Assembly (NCBI GenBank): GCA_021791145.1
Contig: JAJYXE010000035.1
Location: 1 to 64,000 of the forward strand
Direction of reading: 5' to 3'
DNA from: Actinomycetes bacterium
GTDB lineage: Bacteria; Actinomycetota; Acidimicrobiia; Acidimicrobiales; RAAP-2
DNA: 64,000 nucleotides
Shown here piece by piece: positions 26,109-35,146 of the stretch. Below the pieces are notes generated by a model, which was given only the letters and a program-made list of their open reading frames with translations, had not been told where the DNA came from and made no database searches. The translations under genes were made by a program, and so were the position numbers. Position 1 is the stretch's first letter; each line of letters opens with the position of its first letter.

Positions 26109-26987
26109 ATGGGCCTCTTCGTGAACGTCCTGTTGAGCGGGGTGGCCCAAGGGATGGTCTTCGCTGCCGTCGCGCTCGGCCTCGTCCTCGTCTCTCGGGC
26201 GACCGGCATCGTCAACTTCGCCCAGGGAGCCATGGGGATGTTCACGACGTTCATCGCCTTCAGCCTGCTGACCGCCGGGCTGGGCTACTGGCCGGCCTTC
26301 GTGTCGGCACTCGCCATCGGCTTCGTGCTCGGGGCGGTGGTGGAGCGCACCCTGATGCGACCGCTGCGGGGCAAGCCTGCGCTCAACCCGGTGATCGTCA
26401 CGATCGGCCTGCTCGTCGTGCTCGAGGGTGTCGCGGGGAGCATCTGGGGCGGCGCGTCGCAAGGCTTCCCCGCCGCCTTCTCCCAAAGGGGCCTGGTGGT
26501 CGGCACGACGCGGGTCGCCTTCTCGCAGTTCGACGTGTTCATCGTCGGTGCCGTGGCGGTGCTGGTGGTGGCCATCGTCGCCCTGTTCCGCTGGACCGAC
26601 CTGGGGCTGCGCATGCGAGCCGCCGCCTTCTCGCCCGAGGTGAGCCAGCTCCTCGGCGTGCGCGTCGGGCGGCTCTTCACGCTGGGCTGGGCGCTCGCCT
26701 GCGCCGCAGGCTCGCTCGCGGGGCTGCTGGTCGCCCCGCTCAGCTCCTTCAGCCCGTACTACATGGACCTCAACCTCGTCTACGGCTTCACCGCGGCTGT
26801 CTTGGGAGGGCTGCTGAGCCCCGCTGGCGCCCTCGTCGGCGGGTTGGTCACCGGGCTCGCCATCGCGTTCGTGGGTGCCTACGTCGGATCGGACCTCCAG
26901 CCGATCGCCGCGCTGGTGCTCCTCCTCCTCGTGCTCATGCTCCGTCCGCAGGGTCTCTTCGGCACCGCGGAGGTCAGGCGAGTGTGA
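26109..26987 (+). CDS. livH: Branched-chain amino acid ABC transporter permease (LivH type)
   Basis: Protein of 292 aa, almost entirely hydrophobic with about eight membrane segments. Contains the LivH signatures GLVLVSRATGIVNFAQGAM and LGLRMRAAAFSPEVSQLLGV (the EAA-like loop contacting the ATPases), and ends RPQGLFG, typical of the family. Integral membrane half of the translocation pathway. Its TGA overlaps the GTG of livM (GTGA). Confidence 0.95.
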   Translation: MGLFVNVLLSGVAQGMVFAAVALGLVLVSRATGIVNFAQGAMGMFTTFIAFSLLTAGLGYWPAFVSALAIGFVLGAVVERTLMRPLRGKPALNPVIVTIGLLVVLEGVAGSIWGGASQGFPAAFSQRGLVVGTTRVAFSQFDVFIVGAVAVLVVAIVALFRWTDLGLRMRAAAFSPEVSQLLGVRVGRLFTLGWALACAAGSLAGLLVAPLSSFSPYYMDLNLVYGFTAAVLGGLLSPAGALVGGLVTGLAIAFVGAYVGSDLQPIAALVLLLLVLMLRPQGLFGTAEVRRV

Positions 26988-28288
26988 CGGGTGCCCCTGC
27001 GCATGGGGTAGCGGGCGCTCCCGCGTCCGACGGGGCACGCCGACTCGCGCGCCCCCTCGCGCGCAGGCTCCGGCTCCCGCGCCATCCCCTCGTCCGCCAC
27101 CTGGTCTTCTTGGTGCTCGGGGCGGCGCTCTTCTACGTCGTCACCGTCAACGTGAGCTCTTACAACGACTACCAGATCGGTCAGATCGCCGTGTACGCGA
27201 TCGTGCTCGGCGGGCTCAGCATCCTAACCGGGCTCAACGGCCAATTCTCCCTCGGCCAAGGCGCCTTCATGATCGTCGGGGCCTACACCCTCGCCCTCCT
27301 GCAGCTCCACGCGCACGTCGGGCTCGTCGGCGAGCTGGTGCTGGCAACCGTGATCGCGGCCGCGGCCGGAGTCGTCGTCGGCGTCCCGGCCGCTCGGCTC
27401 AGCGCGCCGTACTTGGCCGGTGTCACCCTCATGCTTGCCCTCGGACTTCCCCAGCTTTCCGCCCAGTACGGCTCGGTGTTCGGCGGCGAGCAGGGTCTCA
27501 CGACGACACCGCCGGTCGCGCCTGGCACGATCAGCTCGGAGCAGTGGCTCTCGTGGATCCAGATCCTCTGCGCGCTGGTGGTCCTCGTGCTCCTGGCGAA
27601 CCTGGTCCGCAGCAGGTTCGGGCGGGCCTTCAAGGCCGTCAGGGACGACGAGGTCGCGGCAGCGGTCAGCGGCATCCACGTGGCCCGCACCAAGGTCCTG
27701 GCCTTCGCCGTCAGCGCAGGATGCGCGGGGCTCGGAGGCGCGTTGCTCGTCCTCTCGACCGGCGTCGTGAACATCGGGGAGTTCCCGCTCGCCCTGTCGA
27801 TCGCCCTTCTCGCCGCCATGGTCCTCGGAGGTGCGGGCTCCCTGGTCGGCGTCTGGTGGGGGGCGGTGGCGCTGGTGTACATGCCGACATGGAGCACGTC
27901 GCTGTCCCAGCACCTCTCCCTCGGCACGTCCGCCGCCGCCTACCTGTCCGACGCCTTCTTCGGGGTCGTGCTCATCGTCGCCATGCTCGTCGCGCCCAGC
28001 GGCATCCAAGGCGGGCTCCGCTGGATCGGTCTGCGGGTGTGGAAGGCGATCGCCGACCCCTCGCTCCAAGGTCCCGCGAGGGACCGCCACGCCGGCGATG
28101 GCAGCGCGGACAGCGACGTGCGTGCCGTCGACGTCGATCCCGACCTCGCTCTTCGCGTCGGGGCCGTGCCGCCTGCGAGCGCGCAGGGCGACGTCGTCTC
28201 GCCAGCTGGCGACCGTCCGGGCCCGTCTTCTGCAACGACAACCCACGGTCACCTCGACCTGGAGACCAAAGAGAGGAGCAGTCCATGA
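26984..28288 (+). CDS. livM: Branched-chain amino acid ABC transporter permease (LivM type)
   Basis: Protein of 434 aa. About ten membrane segments over residues 30-345, with GGLSILTGLNGQFSLGQGAF (the LivM substrate-path motif) and SRFGRAFKAVRDDEVAAAVS (the ATPase-contact loop). A hydrophilic C-terminal tail of roughly 75 residues (WKAIADPSLQGPARDRH...) is longer than usual and looks disordered. Start GTG overlaps livH; the TGA overlaps the ATG of the binding-protein gene (ATGA). A strong SD for that next gene is inside its last codons. Confidence 0.94.
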   Translation: MTGAPAHGVAGAPASDGARRLARPLARRLRLPRHPLVRHLVFLVLGAALFYVVTVNVSSYNDYQIGQIAVYAIVLGGLSILTGLNGQFSLGQGAFMIVGAYTLALLQLHAHVGLVGELVLATVIAAAAGVVVGVPAARLSAPYLAGVTLMLALGLPQLSAQYGSVFGGEQGLTTTPPVAPGTISSEQWLSWIQILCALVVLVLLANLVRSRFGRAFKAVRDDEVAAAVSGIHVARTKVLAFAVSAGCAGLGGALLVLSTGVVNIGEFPLALSIALLAAMVLGGAGSLVGVWWGAVALVYMPTWSTSLSQHLSLGTSAAAYLSDAFFGVVLIVAMLVAPSGIQGGLRWIGLRVWKAIADPSLQGPARDRHAGDGSADSDVRAVDVDPDLALRVGAVPPASAQGDVVSPAGDRPGPSSATTTHGHLDLETKERSSP

Positions 28289-29676
28289 AATTTCGACGTC
28301 ATGGGTCGGGCACGCGCCGGTCGGTGGCTGCAGGCGCGGCGTTGGCGATACTGCTCGCGGCGAGCGGTGTCGTCGTCGGCAACGCCGTCGCGGGCGCGTC
28401 CACCACAGGGGTGACCAAGACGCAGATCACGATCGGCGCCACCGTCCCGCTGACCGGTCCGGCCGCGCCGGGCTACAGCGAGATCGCCCCCGCGATGAAC
28501 GCGCTGTTCAAGTGGGTCAACGCCCACGGCGGCGTCTACGGGCGCAAGATCAAGTACATCTACCTGAACGACAAGTACGACCCCACGACAACGGCCACGC
28601 TCACGCGCAAGCTGGTGCTCACAGACCACATCTTTGCCGACGTGGGCTCGCTCGGGACGCCCACCAACCTGGCGGTCCAGAAGTACCTCAACACCGAGAA
28701 GGTGCCGCACCTCTTCATCGAGTCCGGATGCAACTGCTGGAGCACACCGAAGTACCCCACGACCACCGGCTGGGAGCCGCCGTACACGGTGACAGGCAAG
28801 ATCCTCGGCTACTACGTGAAGAGCCACTTCAAGGGCAAGAAGATCGGCGAGCTCTTCCAGGACACAGAGTTCGGGCAGGACGTCATGAAGGGCTTCAACA
28901 TGGAGGTGCCGAAGTCGGCGGTCGTGGCCAAGGAGACATACGACGTGACAACCCTCTCCGGCGCGCTCTCGACCCAGATGTCCGCGCTGAAGGCCGCCGG
29001 CGCCCAGGTGGTCGTGCTGGCGACGATCCCGGCGGCGACCGCGCTCGCGATACTGCCGGCGTTCTCCATCGGCTTCACGCCGCAGTACGTGGTCGACAAC
29101 GTCGGTGCCGACGCGCCGACCGTAGGCCCGCTGCTGTCGTCGTTCACCACAGCCGCGACCCACACAAAGAAGATCGCCGCCGCGGCGACCGGGCTCCTGA
29201 ACGGCATGATCACCAACCTGTACCAGCCGCCCGAGGGCACAGCGTCGAACCCGTGGGTCCAAGTGGAAAAGAAGATCCTCGAGAAGTACACACCGTCACT
29301 GTGGGCGAAGCACGGCCTCGATGGGAACACGGAGTACGGCATCGCGCTCGCCTACACGTTTGTCCAGGCGCTCCAGGCCGCCGGCAGGAACCTCACGAGG
29401 ACAAGCCTCATGAAGGCGCTCGACACCAAGGCGAAGAGCTTCAAGACCCCGGGCTTCGTGCCGCTCCGCTACTCGAAGAAGGTGCACTACGGCTACGAAG
29501 GCGGCGAAGTGGTGCAGTTCACGACGAAGGCGGGGACCTTCACCACGCCTGCCGGGACCTGGCCCAACGCGAAGGTGCTGAGCCCGGTGTACGTCACGAC
29601 ACCCGGACACGGCCCCGTGAAGGTGTACCACGGCAAGGAGTCGGCGGTCCCGAAGAAGTTGCGCAAGTCCGCCTGA
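28285..29676 (+). CDS. livK: Branched-chain amino acid ABC transporter substrate-binding protein
   Basis: Protein of 463 aa. A Sec signal peptide with RR in the basic region (KFRRHGSGTRRSVAAG, hydrophobic core, cleavage near VAGA-S) and no lipobox Cys, so probably secreted or held by the envelope. The mature part is a type I periplasmic-binding fold (ITIGATVPLTGPAAPGYSEI...DVGSLGTPTNLAVQKYL...). Lys-rich composition (KKVHYGYEGG, VPKKLRKSA) contrasts with its neighbours. A strong SD (GAGAGGAG) lies 7-8 nt before the ATG, fitting high expression. Ligand unknown; branched-chain amino acids, amides and urea are all possible in this family. Confidence 0.93.
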   Translation: MKFRRHGSGTRRSVAAGAALAILLAASGVVVGNAVAGASTTGVTKTQITIGATVPLTGPAAPGYSEIAPAMNALFKWVNAHGGVYGRKIKYIYLNDKYDPTTTATLTRKLVLTDHIFADVGSLGTPTNLAVQKYLNTEKVPHLFIESGCNCWSTPKYPTTTGWEPPYTVTGKILGYYVKSHFKGKKIGELFQDTEFGQDVMKGFNMEVPKSAVVAKETYDVTTLSGALSTQMSALKAAGAQVVVLATIPAATALAILPAFSIGFTPQYVVDNVGADAPTVGPLLSSFTTAATHTKKIAAAATGLLNGMITNLYQPPEGTASNPWVQVEKKILEKYTPSLWAKHGLDGNTEYGIALAYTFVQALQAAGRNLTRTSLMKALDTKAKSFKTPGFVPLRYSKKVHYGYEGGEVVQFTTKAGTFTTPAGTWPNAKVLSPVYVTTPGHGPVKVYHGKESAVPKKLRKSA

Positions 29677-29714
29677 CGGCAGCGGATCGCCTGGTTCGCA
29701 GCCGGGGATCCAGA

Positions 29715-29749
29715 CCGCGGCGCCGGCACCTCGGGTGCCGGCGCCGCGG
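29715..29749. terminator. Perfect 16-bp stem-loop terminator, probably bidirectional
   Basis: CCGCGGCGCCGGCACC (29715-29730) pairs perfectly with 29734-29749 around a TCG loop. It lies 38 nt after livK and about 100 nt from the end of the convergent glgX. No T-tract follows on either strand, as is usual for actinobacterial intrinsic or hairpin-only terminators. Confidence 0.8.
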
Positions 29750-29852
29750 GTCGCAAGGGGCGGTCGAGGACCCCAGGGCCCCGGCCCGAGGCGTCGTCGA
29801 GCAGCCGACGCCGCGGACGGGGCTGATGGGGCCGATCGGGCCGATGATCCGG

Positions 29853-31961
29853 CTACGAGGCGCGACGCAGCACGAGCAGCTCGAACGGCCCCAGGATCGC
29901 CTCAGCCCCGGCCCCGAGGATCCGCGTCGGAGCGCCTGAGCCGTTGGGGCTGGTGGTCCGCAGCTCCTCGACCCAGCTCCTTCCCCAGCGCTCGCCGGGG
30001 AGGACGAAGGTCACGGGTCCGTCCCCTGCGTTCGAGATCACGTAGAAGGTGTCATCGCGGATCCGCTCGCCCCGAGGTCCTGGATCTGGGATGGCATCTC
30101 CGTCGAGGAGCATGCCGAGCGCCCGCGCGTAGCCGACGTTCCAGTCCTCCTCTTTCATCTCCGCCCCGTCCGGGCGGAACCAGGCGATGTCCGCGAGCTC
30201 ACTCCCGCGGATGGGACGGCCGTGAAAGAAGCGTCGGCGACGGAAGACGGGGTGCTTGAGGCGCAGGCGCACGAGGCGCTCGACGAAGCCGAGCAGCTCG
30301 GCGTCGACGTGCGCCCAGTCGAACCATGAGAGCTGGTTGTCCTGGCAGAAGGCATTGTTGTTCCCCTCCTGCGTGCGGCCGATCTCGTCGCCGCCGCAGA
30401 GCATGGGGACTCCCTGGGACACGAACACGGTGGCGAGGAGGTTGCGCTGCTGGCGCCGGCGAAGAGCCATGATCTCCCCGTCCGCCGTCGGCCCCTCCGC
30501 CCCGCAGTTCCACGATCGGTTGTCGTCGGTCCCATCCTGGTTCCCGAAGCCGTTGGCTTCGTTGTGCTTTTTGCTGTAGCTCACGAGGTCTTTGAGGGTG
30601 AACCCGTCGTGTGCGGTGACGAAGTTGATGCTGGCGTAGGGGCGGCGGCTCTGTGACTCGTAGAGGTCGGAGCTCCCGGTGAGCCGGTAGGCGAGGTCGC
30701 CGAGCACACCGCCGACGCCGCGCCAATAGTCGCGCACGGTGTCTCGGTACTTCCCGTTCCATTCCGACCACAGCGGCGGGAAGTTCCCCACCTGGTAGCC
30801 ACCGGTGCCGAGGTCCCACGGCTCGGCGATGAGCTTCAGCTGGCTCACGACCGGATCGCACTGGATCAGGTCGAAGAAGGCCGACAGCCGGTCGACGTCG
30901 TGGAACTGGCGGGCGAGGCTGGCGGCCAGGTCGAAGCGAAACCCGTCCACATGCATGTCGACGGCCCAGTAGCGCAGCGAGTCCATGATCAGCTGGAGCA
31001 CGTGGGGGTGGCGCATGTTGAGCGTGTTGCCCGTGCCGGTCGTGTCGACGTAGTAGCGCGGCTCGTGCTCGTCGAGCCGGTAGTAGGCGGCGTTGTCGAT
31101 CCCCTTCATGGAGAGCACGGGGCCGAGGTGGTTGCCCTCGGCGGTGTGGTTGTAGACGACGTCCAAGATCACCTCGATCTCCGCCTCGTGGAGCACCTTG
31201 ACCATTGCCTTGAACTCCTGGACGACAGAGGCCGGGTCGCTCGAGGCCGCGTACGCGTTGTGGGGGGCCAGGTAGCCGATCGAGTCGTAGCCCCAGTAGT
31301 TGGAGAGCCCGCGGCGCACGAGCTCTGCGGCGTCGACATGCTGGTGCACCGGGAGGAGCTCGACCGCCGTGACCCCGAGCGCTCGGAGGTGGGAGACGGC
31401 GGCGGGGTGGGCGAGGCCCGCGTAGGTGCCGCGCAGCTCCGGGGGGACGCCAGGGTGGGTGGCGGTGAAGCCCTTGAGGTGGACCTCGTAGATGACCGTG
31501 TTGTGCCAGGGTCGCTCAAGCCAAGCGTCGCGCCCCCAGTCAAAGTACGGGCTCGTCACCACGCACTTGGGCATGTAGGGCGCAGAGTCGGTGTCGTCGC
31601 GGGCGAGCTCGTCGCCACCGAGCGGGTACGGGTAGAGCGCGCCGTGCCAGGACGGCGAACCCTCCACGGCCTTGGCATAGGGGTCCAATAGGAGCTTCGC
31701 GGGGTTGCAGCGCAGGCCCGCGGCCGCGTCGTAGCGCCCGTGGACCCTGTACCCGTAGCGCTGGCCGACGCCGACGCCGGGGAGGTAGCCGTGCCAGCAG
31801 TAGGCGTCTGCCTCAGAGAGGCCGACGCGGGTCTCGCTGCCGGCTGCGTCGAAGAGGCACAGCTCCACCGACTGGGCCGCCTCGCTGAAGAGGGAGAAGT
31901 TGGTGCCGGTGCCGTCGTAGGTGGCGCCCAACGGGTAGGGCGTCCCGGGCCAGACCTCCAC
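29853..31961 (-). CDS. glgX: Glycogen debranching enzyme GlgX (GH13)
   Basis: Protein of 702 aa from a leaderless GTG (VEVWPGTPYPLGATYDG). An N-terminal CBM48-like domain precedes the GH13 barrel: AVELLPVHQHVD, ILDVVYNHTAEGNHLGP, MHVDGFRFDLAASLAR (nucleophile Asp), KLIAEPWDLGTGGYQVGNFP (acid/base Glu) and NFVTAHDGFTLKDLVSYSKK (third catalytic Asp). The NNRSW/NCGAEG segment is typical of GlgX/TreX. It hydrolyses alpha-1,6 branches of glycogen limit dextrins. No glgP or malto-oligosyltrehalose genes are adjacent, so it stands alone here. Confidence 0.96.
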   Translation of the reverse strand: MEVWPGTPYPLGATYDGTGTNFSLFSEAAQSVELCLFDAAGSETRVGLSEADAYCWHGYLPGVGVGQRYGYRVHGRYDAAAGLRCNPAKLLLDPYAKAVEGSPSWHGALYPYPLGGDELARDDTDSAPYMPKCVVTSPYFDWGRDAWLERPWHNTVIYEVHLKGFTATHPGVPPELRGTYAGLAHPAAVSHLRALGVTAVELLPVHQHVDAAELVRRGLSNYWGYDSIGYLAPHNAYAASSDPASVVQEFKAMVKVLHEAEIEVILDVVYNHTAEGNHLGPVLSMKGIDNAAYYRLDEHEPRYYVDTTGTGNTLNMRHPHVLQLIMDSLRYWAVDMHVDGFRFDLAASLARQFHDVDRLSAFFDLIQCDPVVSQLKLIAEPWDLGTGGYQVGNFPPLWSEWNGKYRDTVRDYWRGVGGVLGDLAYRLTGSSDLYESQSRRPYASINFVTAHDGFTLKDLVSYSKKHNEANGFGNQDGTDDNRSWNCGAEGPTADGEIMALRRRQQRNLLATVFVSQGVPMLCGGDEIGRTQEGNNNAFCQDNQLSWFDWAHVDAELLGFVERLVRLRLKHPVFRRRRFFHGRPIRGSELADIAWFRPDGAEMKEEDWNVGYARALGMLLDGDAIPDPGPRGERIRDDTFYVISNAGDGPVTFVLPGERWGRSWVEELRTTSPNGSGAPTRILGAGAEAILGPFELLVLRRAS

Positions 31962-31974
31962 GGGGCGCAGCCTA
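31962..31974 (-). promoter_or_regulatory. Leaderless -10 element of glgX
   Basis: On the minus strand TAGGCT (31974-31969), exactly 7 nt, then GTG at 31961. This chooses GTG 31961 over the long upstream open frame, and homology also begins at that codon. Confidence 0.6.
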
Positions 31975-32282
31975 GGGAAGCGGCGGCCGGGACAGTGACG
32001 ACGGTGCGGCGTCCCGGGACGAGGAGGCAGGGGTCCTCGCGCCGGGCTCCACGCCGTCATGGTATCGACGTGCGCCTGAGAGAGGTGTCGCGTCGGAGTG
32101 GTCAGCCGAGCACGCGTGTCCGCGTGTCCCGGGCCGGCTCGACCAGCGAAAGGTGGAAGGCCCATCGGGACCTTCTGCCATTTCGTGCCGCTTTGCGTGC
32201 AAAGGAGAATTGACTGACCCGAGGTGCTCGCCAGCGTCACCTGAGCCGGGGGGCGCGACGAACGGCGAAGTGAGGTGACCAC
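31975..32282. other. Intergenic spacer with no gene seen
   Basis: This spacer separates divergent glgX (minus) and a small membrane-protein gene (plus). Frames crossing it are compositional shadows. A moderately AT-rich patch near 32180-32215 (TGCAAAGGAGAATTGACT) may belong to the promoter of the plus-strand gene, but no clear -35/-10 pair was found. Confidence 0.5.
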
Positions 32283-32603
32283 ATGGCACATCTGGTCCTG
32301 TACGCGATGGCGGCCGCGGTGGTTGCGGTATGGGGAGCTGGCGCGCTGCTTCACCGCTGGCACCGTGCTCGCTCGACGACCGAGACCCCCGAGCGGTCGC
32401 GATCGCTCGTTCGGATCCTGACGAGCGACGAGGAGCTGGAGGAAGCCGTCAGCAGGGCGGCGTCCTTCGAGAAGATGGTGGACGAGACGCTCCAGGCGTG
32501 CAGACGCCGCTACGAGGTGATGGTCCCCGCAGGGCCGGCGCGAGGCTCAGAGAACGCCGCCCCGTCGAGCGTCGTCCCTCAGGAGATCGCTCGCTCGGCC
32601 TGA
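32283..32603 (+). CDS. Small single-pass membrane protein, unknown
   Basis: Protein of 106 aa. One N-terminal transmembrane helix (LVLYAMAAAVVAVWGAGALL, about 4-23), then a basic stop-transfer (HRWHRARS) and a cytoplasmic helical part (SDEELEEAVSRAASFEKMVDETLQACRRRYEVM). A weak AGGTGA sequence lies 5-10 nt before the ATG. No family recognised. It is convergent with the HAD-HerA fusion gene. Confidence 0.55.
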   Translation: MAHLVLYAMAAAVVAVWGAGALLHRWHRARSTTETPERSRSLVRILTSDEELEEAVSRAASFEKMVDETLQACRRRYEVMVPAGPARGSENAAPSSVVPQEIARSA

Positions 32604-32680
32604 GGTCACAGGGTGCCGGGGGGCGGCGCGCGTGAAGACGGCGTCGAGTCGATGGCCGGTTGAGAGGCCGATGGCAGCCG

Positions 32681-34417
32681 TTAGGCCCGGAGCTTCTCCT
32701 GCAGGAGAGCGACGAGCTCGACGCATGCTTCCTCGACGGCGGCAGCGGGGCTGTGCTCGCTGACGGAACCTTCGATCACGGCGAACTTCGCCGCGAGGGG
32801 CGAGTCGTGGAACACGTCGTTGATCCACCGAGAGAAGTCGTGGCGCGGGCAGTGATGGCGCAGCACCGAAGGGTCGCAGCGGCTGAGGACGTCCTCGAGC
32901 TGGGACAGATTGCGGGCCAGGGTCGAAGTGGGCTCCGTCGCGCTGGTTCGGAAGTGGAAGCTGCGATCGAGATCGAGCGGTCGACCCGCGTACTTGTGCG
33001 CGTGGCGGAAGTGGTTCGTCGAGCGGTTCGCGACCTTGAAGAGCTGCGCACGTTGCGGGAGGTCGCGCCGCGTGAGGACCGCCGATCCGGTCCCGCTGCA
33101 CACAAGGCGCGCCACCTCGCTCCTGGGCACCTCGCCGACCACCGCCGCCAGGCTCACGACGACCTCAGAGGTCTCCTCGGAGTCCAGCGCGATCACGGCG
33201 TCGATGGCGGCGATCGCATCTGGCGCGAGGTCCTCGGGACGCCAGGTCGCCAGGCAGTACCCGGTCTGGCCCGGTTCGATCACCGGCAGCGACATGGTTT
33301 TTCCGACCGTCTGGTCCGCCTCGTCGATGACCACCCAGTGCGGGAGGCCGGTGCGCCGGCGGTGGGCTTCGACCCGGGTGAGCAGGGCACGCTCGTACGC
33401 CGACGTGCCCTCGGGCGCCAGTGTGCTCAGGTCGACGACCACTGACGCGTACCGGTGGTGGAGGAGCCGGAGCACCTCGTCGGGCCTGGGCAGGCGCTCG
33501 CCACCGCCCACCAAGAGGACCCCGGCGAGCCCGGCGAGCCCCACATGGTCTCCTTCCGGGTCGATCACGAGCACCGAGTAGCCGGCCTCGACCAACTGCT
33601 CGGTGAGCAGCCCCGCCATGTACGACTTCCCCGACCCGGTGCCCCCGGCGATGAGGACGTTGGTCTGGGAGGCGGGCAACACCACGGGCTTTCCCTCGGG
33701 CGTGTCGCCGAGGCGGAGCGTCCAGCGCTTCGAGTGCACCCTTCTCTTCCCGAAGACGACGTCGCCCGCGATGAAGGCGGCCACTCCGGACCCGTCAGGC
33801 TCGGCCAGGACGACGTCGGCCAGCTCCCTCAGAGGCTCGACGGCGTTGCTGACCGCCACCGCGAGCTCGGCACGCTCGTAGAGAGGGAGGTCGTTCTCGG
33901 CGTCTCCGACGGCGATCGTGTTGTGGAACGAGAGCCCGAGATGGCCGAGCGCGTGGTAGAGCCCGGTCCCCTTCGAGACGCCCGCCGGCACGACCATGAG
34001 CTCGCTGCGGTTCGCGACGGTCTGGCAGCCGAGCTCGAGGACCCTGATGGCCGTCAAGATCGTGGGCTCGTCGACCACCTTGGCGGCGAGGAGCACCTCG
34101 CCGCGACGGAACGGCACGTTCGCCGCAGACAGCGCAGCGTCGAGATGCTGGTCGACCGGGTCGGCCAGCAGCCGGTGCCAGTGGCCCGCGCGCAGCACCG
34201 CGCCGTTCTCCGCGACGACGCAGTCCACCGACTCGTGGACGGCGGGCCACGTCTGCTCGAGCTGGTCGAGGATCCGACCCGTGACCAAGAGGACGCGAAG
34301 ACCGCGCGCGCGTGCGGCGGCGAGCGCGTCGAGGACCTCCGGCGCAGGAGCGACGCCGCCCTCGGTGAGGGTGCCGTCGAAGTCGACTGCGAGCGCCCGG
34401 TAGAAGGACGACGCCAT
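32681..34417 (-). CDS. HAD-family phosphatase fused to HerA-like P-loop ATPase
   Basis: Protein of 578 aa. Residues 1-230 are a Cof/SPP-type HAD phosphatase: motif I DFDGTLT (Asp12, Asp14), VTGRILDQL, KGTGLYHALGHLGL and motif IV GDAENDLPLYERAE. Residues about 245-480 are a HerA/VirB4-type ATPase: Walker A IAGGTGSGKSYMAGLL, LVIDPEGDHVGL and Walker B WVVIDEADQTVGK. The last 90 residues (LSRCDPSVLRHHCPRHDFSRW) form a helical domain with a CPRHDFSRWI motif. Both modules keep their catalytic residues, so the protein likely couples phosphatase activity to an ATP-driven engine. It lies in a block of CBS, STAS and stress genes. Substrate unknown; the fusion is the notable feature. Confidence 0.8.
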   Translation of the reverse strand: MASSFYRALAVDFDGTLTEGGVAPAPEVLDALAAARARGLRVLLVTGRILDQLEQTWPAVHESVDCVVAENGAVLRAGHWHRLLADPVDQHLDAALSAANVPFRRGEVLLAAKVVDEPTILTAIRVLELGCQTVANRSELMVVPAGVSKGTGLYHALGHLGLSFHNTIAVGDAENDLPLYERAELAVAVSNAVEPLRELADVVLAEPDGSGVAAFIAGDVVFGKRRVHSKRWTLRLGDTPEGKPVVLPASQTNVLIAGGTGSGKSYMAGLLTEQLVEAGYSVLVIDPEGDHVGLAGLAGVLLVGGGERLPRPDEVLRLLHHRYASVVVDLSTLAPEGTSAYERALLTRVEAHRRRTGLPHWVVIDEADQTVGKTMSLPVIEPGQTGYCLATWRPEDLAPDAIAAIDAVIALDSEETSEVVVSLAAVVGEVPRSEVARLVCSGTGSAVLTRRDLPQRAQLFKVANRSTNHFRHAHKYAGRPLDLDRSFHFRTSATEPTSTLARNLSQLEDVLSRCDPSVLRHHCPRHDFSRWINDVFHDSPLAAKFAVIEGSVSEHSPAAAVEEACVELVALLQEKLRA

Positions 34418-34546
34418 GATGGACGAGCTCGTCGACCGGTTCGCCCGGTCAGCCGATCGGCGACGGCGTCGCCGGATGACGACGGTGGAACTTCGCAGGG
34501 AGCTGGCGCGGCTCCAGAGCTCCCTTCTGCGTTCTCGTCTCCGAGC

Positions 34547-34846
34547 TCAACGCGAGCCACCTCGCAGGCGGTCGGGCTCGAGCCCGACCCAGTGCAGTCG
34601 GGCCACGGCGTCCCGTGCCATCCGCTGGAGCCGCACCAAGGTGTTGGCTGCGTCCGCGTCGGCTACGGACAGCTTGGACACGTCGACCGTGATGCTCGGC
34701 GGTCGCCGTGCCAACACGATCTGCGCCGCCTCCAGCACGTATGGACGGGTCCTGCGGTCGAGCGTCCCGGTGCACCGAAGGGACGTCTGCCCGAGGGTCA
34801 GCTCCAGCTCCGGATCCACAGCGACGATGTCACATGCGCATGTCAC
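34547..34846 (-). CDS. STAS-domain protein, non-canonical phosphosite
   Basis: Protein of 99 aa, GTG start with SD (GGAGAG) 7-8 nt upstream. The fold pattern fits STAS: ELELTLGQTSLRCTGTLD, then ITVDVSKLSVADADAANTLV, then ARLHWVGLEPDRL. In anti-sigma-factor antagonists the loop after the second strand reads D-S-S-G with a phosphorylatable Ser. Here it reads D-A-D-A, an Asp in place of that Ser. It may therefore act without phosphorylation or mimic a permanently phosphorylated state. It heads a minus-strand unit upstream of the HAD-HerA gene and is divergent from the CBS-pair protein. Confidence 0.65.
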   Translation of the reverse strand: MTCACDIVAVDPELELTLGQTSLRCTGTLDRRTRPYVLEAAQIVLARRPPSITVDVSKLSVADADAANTLVRLQRMARDAVARLHWVGLEPDRLRGGSR

Positions 34847-35146
34847 GATGCAGCTCTCCGCGACTCATGCTTTCGGCGAGGAAGCCCCCGGGGCGCAGGG
34901 GCGTCGCTCCTCGATGGCGGTGGGCACCGGACGCTCCCTCCGGGCCACGAACAACACGAACAACACGAACAACGCTAGGGAAGCTGACCGGTCGCGACCA
35001 GGGTCCAACGTCCCAGTCGTGACTGCAGCGGGAGGTCCTCACCAGGTCGACGGACGGCTGGGACGGCGCGGGACCTTTGCCCCTTGCCAGAGGAACGACG
35101 GCGAGGTTCGCTGGCATCGGCAGGCCGAGACACGGGAGGAACGTCC
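34847..35146. promoter_or_regulatory. Divergent control region with two DosR-box-like repeats and a 9-bp triplet repeat
   Basis: This 300-nt spacer separates the STAS gene (minus) and the CBS gene (plus). GGGTCCAACGTCCC (35001-35014) and GGGACCTTTGCCCC (35070-35083) each differ at one position from GGGACNNNNGTCCC, the core of the mycobacterial DosR/DevR box. Three copies of ACGAACAAC (34947-34973) lie upstream. The downstream box is 64 nt before the CBS start codon, which has an SD (GGGAGGA). Function is inferred. Confidence 0.4.

Noticed and set aside
34832..34843. ACATGCGCATGT palindrome at the STAS start codon
   Set aside because: Lies within the first codons (Cys-Ala-Cys) and is explained by coding; no sign of an operator.
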